From contig JAJZLX010000259.1 of NCBI GenBank assembly GCA_021850555.1, positions 1-7,257 on the forward strand: a DNA stretch of 7,257 nucleotides, given 5' to 3'. The stretch is from Pseudomonadota bacterium. GTDB lineage: Bacteria > Pseudomonadota > Gammaproteobacteria > Steroidobacterales > Steroidobacteraceae. Position numbers and translations under genes: made by a program. The notes under the pieces were generated by a model. It did no database searches. It saw only the letters and a program-made list of their open reading frames with translations, and was not told the DNA's origin. Positions 1 through 5,316 of this stretch are shown here, in pieces. Numbering within the stretch: the first letter of the stretch is position 1; every line of letters begins with the position of its first letter.

Positions 1-599
1 CCGTCGTACGTCTTGCTCTGCGGGGTTGCCGTGATCGTCAAGCTCGCCGGCGTGATCGTCCCCGCCGCGGTCACATAGGCGACGTTATAGTCCGTGATGT
101 ACCCGACGCTGCCCGCGGCAAAACTCGCATTGCTCAGTGCCGCCGCGACGTTAAGCGTGGAGCCGTCACTGCCCAGCGCGTGCGGACTGGCGTACAGCTC
201 GGCCAGCGCCGCATTGGAGAGCGTGTCCGTCGAGGCGAGCCCCGTGACCGTCGCCAGGCTCGCCGCGCTGTCCGTCCCGTCGTAAATCTTGCTCTGCGGG
301 GTTGCCGCAACCGTGAGATCGGCCGGCGCGATGGTACCGCTTCCCGAGAGACTGGCCACCGTCAGTCCGGCGACGGCCCAGTTGGCGCCGTTCGCTGAGA
401 AATTCGCAGTCGACCCGAAAGCGACCGTGACCGCGCTGCCATTGGCTCCCAGCGCATGCGGCGAATTGAATGTCTCGCCATTGATCGCCAGGTTCGCAAA
501 GCTTATGTTGTTCCCATCCGAAATGCTTTCCGAGACACTGGCGCCACTGACGGTGACGTGCCCCGTCGCATTATTGTTCCCGTCATAAATCTTGGTCGC
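1..599 (-). repeat. YDG-type repeats of the adhesin, running off the window
   Basis: Residues 1551 onward. Each unit begins with K-I/T-Y-D-G: 1553-1557, 1654-1658 and 1746 at the edge (ending in Y-D, with the next codon starting GG). Spacings are 101 and 92 residues. Units share an internal SPHALG (1596-1601 and 1688-1693) and end with GTI-x-PA-D/S-LT-V/I-x-ATPQSK. These are the YDG/MBG-like beta-sandwich repeats common as stalk modules in FHA-like exoproteins. At DNA level, bases 11-30 and 287-306 are identical 20-mers 276 bases apart (exactly 92 codons). A related degenerate start (QYKTYDANFTAVG, 1514-1526) precedes the first unit. How many more units follow is not visible. Confidence 0.82.
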
Positions 600-3500
600 C
601 GACACCGTTCCAGCCACCGTGACATCATCCACGCTTCGGTAATAGAAATTCCGCGCGCCGGGGACGGCTCGGCCGACCGCGGTGAAATTCGCATCGTACG
701 TCTTGTATTGCGTCGCGGCACCGGCCCCCGAGAGCTTCGCATCCAGCACGGAGGTATTGGGATCTCCGGAGAAGATCACGACCGATCCGTTGGCTCCAGC
801 CGACACCGGGGACGTGAGTGACACATCGCCGCCGCCGGCGTTCCCCGCCGCCGTGGCGCTTCCGGCCGCAAGAACGACCGCCGCGTTGCCGCCGCTCAGA
901 TTCACCGCCCGATCGATGCCGAGAGACCCCGTGCTGAGGGCGGAAAAGGAGCCATTTCCGGTGATTCCAGACGTACAGGCCGCCACGGTGCTCAAATTGA
1001 CCGCCGCACCATAGTTGACGATCAGCGCGCCATCATCGGTCACGGCGCCCGTACCCAGGGTGCCCGACGCGCCGCCATCACCGACCTGCACTGTTCCGGC
1101 GCTGATGTTCGTCACGCCGCTGTACGTGTTGTCCGCCGTAAGCACCAGAACGCCGCCGCCCGCCTGCGTCAGGCTGCCCGCGCCGCCGATGACCTGCGAT
1201 TCGGTCAAATTTCCCGACAGATCGAACACGAGTCCCGTCCCGTCCGTCACGGCACCGGCGCCCAGACTGCCCCCGGAACCTCCGTTTCCAACCTGCAGCG
1301 TGCCCGCACCGATGGTGGTGGTCCCGTAACTGTTGTTTCCGGTCAGCACCGTCGTGCCCGTCGAGTCCTGCGTCAACCCGTAAGCCCCGGAAATCACCCC
1401 CGCGACCGTGACGGTCCCGGCGCCACCGCCGATGGCCAGATTTCCCGTCAAACTGACATTCGTATTGATCAGGACGCTTCCGGCGCCGCCGGTGATCGAG
1501 GTGCCCGAGGCATATATCGGACTGCCATTGACGACGATCGCCCCGCCCGACAGAGCATCCAACGTCAGCGGCTCGGCGGCGCTCAGTCCGAAGGATCCAT
1601 AGCCGGACTGCGCCGCCGGCGCATTGAGGGTCAGGGTGCCCGCCGAGCTCGAGAAATTCCATACCCCGACGCCGTCGACGAAGTCAAAAGGGGATTCCCA
1701 TACATCCGCGTTGCTCCGCACGTTGAGAGACACATTGCCGATCGTCGCCACTACGCCGCTCGCGTTCTGCAGGAAGGGGACATCCGGGGCCACATTGCTG
1801 ATCGAAGACGTCAGCGACAGATCCCCTTCACCGAGATCATTGAGCGTCACGTTGCCATTGAAGATGAACGAGCGCCGGCCTCCGCCGGTGGTTCCGGCGA
1901 GATTGCCGAGCAGGGAAACGTTTCCAATGCTGTTCAGCTCCGCGCCCGATGCGAAGTCCATCGCCACGCCCTTGGTGTCGAGACCGTTGCCGAGCACCTC
2001 AAGCGATCCGCCGAGGGCGTACATGTTGTTGTACCCGGAGATGCTGACCGCGGTGCCGCCGACGCTTGATCCGACCAGGGTCACATTCCCGCCGAGCACG
2101 TCGACCGCCGCGCCATTCAAGACCAGTTGCGAGGAGCTTCCCTGGGTCGAATTGCCCGTCAGATCGAATGCCAGCATTGCGCCGCTGACAGTCACCGCCC
2201 CCGTGCCCATGCTGCCCGCGGCCCCGCCGTCGCCGACCCGCAAGGTTCCGGAAGTGACGGTCGTCGTTCCGGCGTATGAATTATTGGCCGCCAACGTCAG
2301 CGTGCCGACACCCGCCTTGGCGAGATTTCCAGACCCGGAGATGACGCCTGTTGCAAGGAGGTGCACGCCCGATATATTCGGTGTGAAGGTCGAAGTCGTA
2401 CCGGCACCGAGCGTGACGGTACCCGTCAATGTGACCGTAGTGTTGCCCGCCGTCGCCACATCGCTCATCCCGGCGATATTGGAGGCGATCACTGCGATGC
2501 CCGAGCCCCCGGAGCCGCCCGCCCCGGCGGAGCCCGCGCCGCCTCCCCCACCGCCGCCGGTGTTGGCCTGCCCCGACTGCCCGGCGGCCCCGGCGTCCTT
2601 GACGCCGCTGCCGCCGCCACCCTCGCCGCCGAGCCCGAAACCGTAGTCCCGGTTGACGGTCGAGCAATAGTACCCGCCACCTCCGCCACCACCCGCGTAA
2701 TAGGTGTCGACCCCGGTCAGGTTCGAGGCGATGCCGCTGCCACCCGCTCCGGCCGCCGAGCTGCCCGCATTCGAGCCGGCCGCTCCCGCGCCGCCGCCGC
2801 CGCCCGGAATGGGGTAGCCCCCCGAGAGCATGGCCGCGCCGCCACCGTATCCCTGACCTGCGAGTCCGGTGCCTCCGCTACCGTTGCTGCCGCCCCCGCC
2901 GCCCGAGCCGCCATTCTGACCGACGGTGAGACTGATATTGGAGCTCGCCTGAGCGCCACCGCCGCCGCCCTCGGCGCTGAGGCCGTCGAAAGTGGTGTTG
3001 CCGCCATTGCCGCCAACCGTGCTTCCCGTTCCGCCCGCGCCGCCGGCGCCGACATTCACCGACAAGGAGCCGTTGCCCGCGCTCGCCGAGCCCTGCAGCA
3101 CTCCGCCCGCGCCGCCGCCACCGCCCCAGTTCTCGCCCGCGCCGCCGCCGCCGCCGACGAGAAGATAGGTCGCGGTCTTGCTCGCGGCCCACGCCGAGGT
3201 ATTGAGCGTTCCGCTGGCGTCGAAGATGTTTATGACCTGCACGCCGTTCGAGCGCGTGAGTGTGCCGCCGGTGGCGATGCCGTCCACCCCGCCCGCCAGA
3301 ACCGTCCCGCCGTTGAGGATGAAGTCGTTGCCGAGCGTGCGCGCGAGACTGGAATTCGTATAGATCGAGAAGACCGCGCCGCTGTCGACCGTCACGGTGC
3401 CGGTGATCGATCCTGTGCTGTAATCGTTGAGCGTGCCGGACTCGGCGATGACATTGCCGGTCACCGTCCCGAGAATGCCGCCGGTGGCGGATTGGTTGAA

Positions 3501-5249
3501 AATGAGGTTGCGCGCGGTCCAGGAGCCTTCGATGCCGACATTGGCCGCGATGAGCGTGATGTTGTAACCGGCGTCGTTGACCACGACGTTGCTGTCGGAG
3601 TAGATATCCCCGCTCGCATCCAGCGTGACGTTGGCGCCCGTCAGCGCCGAATCGCGCACATACGAGCCGCCGCCACCGGTGACGGGCGTCCAGGTGTTGG
3701 AGGCATTGGTGGCGGTACTGCTGCCGCTGTTCGTGACCACCAGATTGTCCGGATCGATCAGCCACTGGCCGCTCGTGCCATGGGAATGCGCGATGACCGT
3801 TCCGGCGATCTGGACGCTGTGCCCCGAGGTCTCCAGGAACCCGCCGTTGCCGTGCGAAGAGGAGATGTCGATGGCGGAGGACCCGTCGACGATGGTCCTG
3901 TTCGCGAGCGTCACGCACATCAGGCTCGCGACCTTGCCGAGCTTGTCGCCCCCCACGATCACCGTGCCGCCGCCGCCGGCGCCCGAGGCATCGATGCGAC
4001 TGCCCTCGAGCACCGAGACCGTCGAGCCCGCCAGCACGGCTGTGCCGCCCCGCGCTGCGGTTGAGGCGACGTTGAGCGTCGAGCCTTGCATGCTCAGCCC
4101 GGCGCGTGCGCCCCCGGCAAGGATCGTTCCCCCACCGCTTGCCCCGCCGGCGTTCACCTGCGCATCGTAGAGCGTCACTTGACCGCCCGTCAGGCTGACC
4201 TCGCCCCCCTTGCCCTTCACGGACGAAACCGTGAGATCGGCGCCATCAAGGCTCACCGCGCCGTTCCCGCCGTCGACGGCGATCCGCCCTCCCGATCCGC
4301 TGCCCGATCCGGCCTGCACGACACCGGTGATGTTGATCGCCTGCCCGAGCAGGCTCTGGGCCGTGTCGGCCGAGATGAGCACCCGCCCGCCACCCGTGCC
4401 CGCCGCGCCAGTGGCCCGGATCGTCCCGCTGTCCAAGACGCCGGCGTTTGCGACAGCCCGATCCAGCCTCACAGAGACGAGCTGACCGTTGGCCAGGGCA
4501 AGCGTCGCCTCATCGCCCGCGGCGAGCGCCACCGCGCCTCCAGGGGCGTCGATGCGGCCGCTGTTGCTCACCCGGTCCCCGACGAGGGCCACCCAGCCGC
4601 CCGGGGTCGTATTCAACGACCCCTCGTTGTCCACCAGGCCCGCGCCGCGAGAGCCGCCCGAGAGCAGCAGGCTCGCGCCATGGACCATGAAGGCGCTCGG
4701 GGCGATGTCATGTGTCGTCGCGAGAAGCGCCGCGGTGTCCACCACCGCGCCCCTGCCGAACACCACCCCTTGGGGATTGACGATGAATACCTGGCCGTTG
4801 GCGGTGAGCTTGCCGAGAATCCGCGTCGTGCCCGTCAGTCCCACCACCCGGTTCAGCGCCTGCGCCGTGCTCGAGGGCTGCACGAACTGCACCGCATCGC
4901 CGGCGCCGATGTCAAAGCTCTGCCAGTCGATCGCCGCCCGCTCGCTCGACTGCTCGATCACCATCTGATCGGCCGAGGGGGTCGCGATCGCAGCCGCCCC
5001 TGCCACCACCCGCCCGCCGGCGGGCAGGAGCGATGCAGCCTGACTCGTCGCTGCCCGGCCTGCTGCCGCGAGCGCCGTGCCGAACGGCCAGCAGGCCGAC
5101 CCCAGGCTCGCGACCAGCAGCGCCACGGCGCTCACACGCGCACCGCCTCGCGCTCGGCCCCTTCCCTTGCCGCGCGCGCTCGTCAGCTCCGCGACCGGAA
5201 CCAGCATTCCGCGCGCCTCGTCAAACACCAGTCTGTAACACTTGTTCAT
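1..5249 (-). CDS. Filamentous-haemagglutinin/HMW1A-like two-partner-secretion adhesin, 3' end cut by window
   Basis: The frame is open from ATG at 5249 to the edge: 1749 full codons and no stop, checked codon by codon. It encodes a giant surface exoprotein of type Vb secretion. In order: ESPR and signal peptide (1-61), TPS domain (about 62-330), beta-helix-like stalk (331-667, including GGFLETSGHSV at 469-479 and WLIDPDNLVV at 496-505, typical of FHA-like proteins), glycine-rich module (668-930), PATR-like repeats within 971-1412, and YDG repeats from 1551 onward. It is rich in G, S, T, V, N and A, with only five cysteines (4, 53, 445, 862, 1425). Forty N-X-S/T sequons make it the natural substrate of the transferase encoded just upstream. 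The C-terminus and any anchor lie outside the window. The start is supported by the ESPR and a GAGG seven bases upstream. The family assignment is firm. Adhesion, and which receptor is bound, is inference. Confidence 0.93.
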   Translation of the reverse strand, partial: MNKCYRLVFDEARGMLVPVAELTSARGKGRGRARGGARVSAVALLVASLGSACWPFGTALAAAGRAATSQAASLLPAGGRVVAGAAAIATPSADQMVIEQSSERAAIDWQSFDIGAGDAVQFVQPSSTAQALNRVVGLTGTTRILGKLTANGQVFIVNPQGVVFGRGAVVDTAALLATTHDIAPSAFMVHGASLLLSGGSRGAGLVDNEGSLNTTPGGWVALVGDRVSNSGRIDAPGGAVALAAGDEATLALANGQLVSVRLDRAVANAGVLDSGTIRATGAAGTGGGRVLISADTAQSLLGQAINITGVVQAGSGSGSGGRIAVDGGNGAVSLDGADLTVSSVKGKGGEVSLTGGQVTLYDAQVNAGGASGGGTILAGGARAGLSMQGSTLNVASTAARGGTAVLAGSTVSVLEGSRIDASGAGGGGTVIVGGDKLGKVASLMCVTLANRTIVDGSSAIDISSSHGNGGFLETSGHSVQIAGTVIAHSHGTSGQWLIDPDNLVVTNSGSSTATNASNTWTPVTGGGGSYVRDSALTGANVTLDASGDIYSDSNVVVNDAGYNITLIAANVGIEGSWTARNLIFNQSATGGILGTVTGNVIAESGTLNDYSTGSITGTVTVDSGAVFSIYTNSSLARTLGNDFILNGGTVLAGGVDGIATGGTLTRSNGVQVINIFDASGTLNTSAWAASKTATYLLVGGGGGAGENWGGGGGAGGVLQGSASAGNGSLSVNVGAGGAGGTGSTVGGNGGNTTFDGLSAEGGGGGAQASSNISLTVGQNGGSGGGGGSNGSGGTGLAGQGYGGGAAMLSGGYPIPGGGGGAGAAGSNAGSSAAGAGGSGIASNLTGVDTYYAGGGGGGGYYCSTVNRDYGFGLGGEGGGGSGVKDAGAAGQSGQANTGGGGGGGAGSAGAGGSGGSGIAVIASNIAGMSDVATAGNTTVTLTGTVTLGAGTTSTFTPNISGVHLLATGVISGSGNLAKAGVGTLTLAANNSYAGTTTVTSGTLRVGDGGAAGSMGTGAVTVSGAMLAFDLTGNSTQGSSSQLVLNGAAVDVLGGNVTLVGSSVGGTAVSISGYNNMYALGGSLEVLGNGLDTKGVAMDFASGAELNSIGNVSLLGNLAGTTGGGRRSFIFNGNVTLNDLGEGDLSLTSSISNVAPDVPFLQNASGVVATIGNVSLNVRSNADVWESPFDFVDGVGVWNFSSSAGTLTLNAPAAQSGYGSFGLSAAEPLTLDALSGGAIVVNGSPIYASGTSITGGAGSVLINTNVSLTGNLAIGGGAGTVTVAGVISGAYGLTQDSTGTTVLTGNNSYGTTTIGAGTLQVGNGGSGGSLGAGAVTDGTGLVFDLSGNLTESQVIGGAGSLTQAGGGVLVLTADNTYSGVTNISAGTVQVGDGGASGTLGTGAVTDDGALIVNYGAAVNLSTVAACTSGITGNGSFSALSTGSLGIDRAVNLSGGNAAVVLAAGSATAAGNAGGGDVSLTSPVSAGANGSVVIFSGDPNTSVLDAKLSGAGAATQYKTYDANFTAVGRAVPGARNFYYRSVDDVTVAGTVSATKIYDGNNNATGHVTVSGASVSESISDGNNISFANLAINGETFNSPHALGANGSAVTVAFGSTANFSANGANWAVAGLTVASLSGSGTIAPADLTVAATPQSKIYDGTDSAASLATVTGLASTDTLSNAALAELYASPHALGSDGSTLNVAAALSNASFAAGSVGYITDYNVAYVTAAGTITPASLTITATPQSKTYD
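1014..1190 (-). repeat. PATR-like beta-strand repeat 3 in the adhesin
   Basis: Residues about 1354-1412: IGGAGSLTQAGGGVLVLTAD (1354-1373), NTYSGVTNISAGTVQVGDGG and ASGTLGTGAVTDDGALIVN. It follows unit 2 almost directly. The VGDGGAxGxxGTGAVT block is close to unit 1. At the N-N-S position of the other units it has D-N-T-Y, so that sequon is lost and a new one (N1381) appears a few residues on. Confidence 0.78.
1215..1391 (-). repeat. PATR-like beta-strand repeat 2 in the adhesin
   Basis: Residues about 1287-1345: SGAYGLTQDSTGTTVLTGNN (1287-1306), SYGTTTIGAGTLQVGNGG and SLGAGAVTDGTGLVFDL. It matches unit 1 in the Tyr, the G-T-L and the VGxGGxxGSxGxGAVT block, but lacks the GL-x-K-x-G lysine (Q-D-S-T here). 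Sequon N1305 sits at the same place in the unit as N989 in unit 1. Confidence 0.78.
2160..2339 (-). repeat. PATR-like beta-strand repeat 1 in the adhesin
   Basis: Residues about 971-1030. The unit reads SGSGNLAKAGVGTLTLAANN (971-990), then SYAGTTTVTSGTLRVGDGG, then GSMGTGAVTVSGAMLAFDL. The L-x-K-x-G-x-G-T-L-T-L-x-x-x-N-x-Y-x-G-x-T-x-V-x-x-G-T-L pattern is the passenger-associated transport repeat, known mainly from classical autotransporters. It should form rungs of a right-handed beta-helix. It carries sequon N989. Confidence 0.8.
2460..3248 (-). other. Glycine-rich module inside the adhesin
   Basis: Residues about 668-930. It opens with VQVINIFDASGTLN (670-683) and ATYLLVGGGGG (693-703), then long Gly/Ala/Ser/Asn runs. 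Landmarks are VNVGAGGAGG (731-740), YAGGGGGGGYYC (851-862) and GGSGGSGIAVIASNI (911-925). This order (a short beta-rich lead-in, YLLVGGGGG, glycine blocks, an aliphatic strand at the end) resembles the free-standing 'glycine-rich domain' proteins seen in phages and environmental bacteria. The family link is from memory and not searched. Five sequons lie in it (N726, N751, N771, N789, N843), plus one of the protein's few cysteines (C862). Codons are almost all GGC/GGT/GGG/GCG, giving runs of imperfect GCC triplets on the plus strand. Confidence 0.75.
4260..5066 (-). other. TPS / haemagglutination activity domain of the adhesin
   Basis: Residues about 62-330, the part recognised by the TpsB outer-membrane partner. 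Visible hallmarks are QMVIEQSSERAAIDWQSFDI (95-114), then QFVQPSSTAQALNRVVG (121-137), ILGKLTANGQVFIVNPQGVV (144-163) and the following FGRGAVV. The N-G-Q-V-F-I-V-N-P-x-G-V-x-F-G core is the diagnostic signature of this domain in FHA, HMW1 and ShlA. There is one N-X-S/T sequon (N213) in the first 300 residues, and a second (N306) near the right end. The right-hand boundary is approximate. Confidence 0.9.
5067..5249 (-). other. ESPR-type extended signal peptide of the adhesin
   Basis: Residues 1-61 of the adhesin. The first 22 (MNKCYRLVFDEARG, then MLVPVAEL) follow the ESPR pattern MNKxYRxxxxxxxGxxxxVxEL found on large type V exoproteins of beta- and gammaproteobacteria. The ESPR is thought to slow or tune inner-membrane targeting. 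It is followed by an Arg/Gly-rich n-region (26-38, seven basic residues), a hydrophobic core (39-52) and a likely signal peptidase I site after ALA (59-61). The cleavage point is a prediction by eye; after A62 or A63 is also possible. Confidence 0.85.
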
Positions 5250-5253
5250 AGAT

Positions 5254-5260
5254 CCGCCTC
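5254..5260 (-). promoter_or_regulatory. Ribosome binding site of the adhesin gene
   Basis: On the minus strand the bases before the ATG read GAGGCGGATCT. The GAGG core lies seven bases upstream of the start codon, a normal spacing. Together with the ESPR sequence that begins at this ATG it fixes the start. Confidence 0.7.
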
Positions 5261-5267
5261 GAAACCC

Positions 5268-5297
5268 TCGGGGCCGGTCAGCTCGCCGGCGCCCCGA
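5268..5297 (-). promoter_or_regulatory. GC-rich hairpin between transferase and adhesin genes
   Basis: In the 67-base gap the minus strand can fold TCGGGG with CCCCGA (six pairs), then, past a two-base CG bulge, CCGG with CCGG (four pairs), around an eight-base loop CGAGCTGA. It ends seven bases before the GAGG of the adhesin. No U-run follows, so it is not a standard intrinsic terminator. It could lower read-through, mark an RNA processing point, or be chance in GC-rich DNA. No -10 or -35 element is evident in the gap, so the two genes are probably co-transcribed from a promoter to the right of the window. Confidence 0.45.
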
Positions 5298-5316
5298 CCC
5301 GCGGGCCTGCCGCGCG

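Noticed and set aside
3131..3159. Simple GCC triplet repeat as a phase-variation switch
   Set aside because: Triplet changes would keep the frame, and the run encodes glycine inside a glycine-rich module. No switch is expected.
2878..3918. Minus-strand frame of 346 codons overlapping the adhesin in another phase
   Set aside because: It is Arg/Gln/His-rich with no motif. The adhesin frame continues unbroken through it with clear FHA-like motifs.
2361..4064. Open plus-strand frame of 567 codons opposite the adhesin
   Set aside because: It reads as Arg/Ala/Asp low-complexity with no recognisable domain. It is the shadow of Gly/Ala/Val/Ser-rich codons on the minus strand in GC-rich DNA.
5088..5105. 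Possible lipoprotein signal (LGSAC, Cys53) in the adhesin
   Set aside because: The residues before the Cys do not fit a lipobox (Gly, not Leu, at -3), and the ALA site a few residues on fits signal peptidase I.
1..5249. Frameshift or broken adhesin gene
   Set aside because: I translated every codon from 5249 to 3 in one frame. There is no stop, and domain motifs continue in phase across the whole length.
5268..5297. Intrinsic terminator between the two genes
   Set aside because: The stem is not followed by a U-run and sits right before a ribosome binding site, so it is listed as a hairpin of unknown role.
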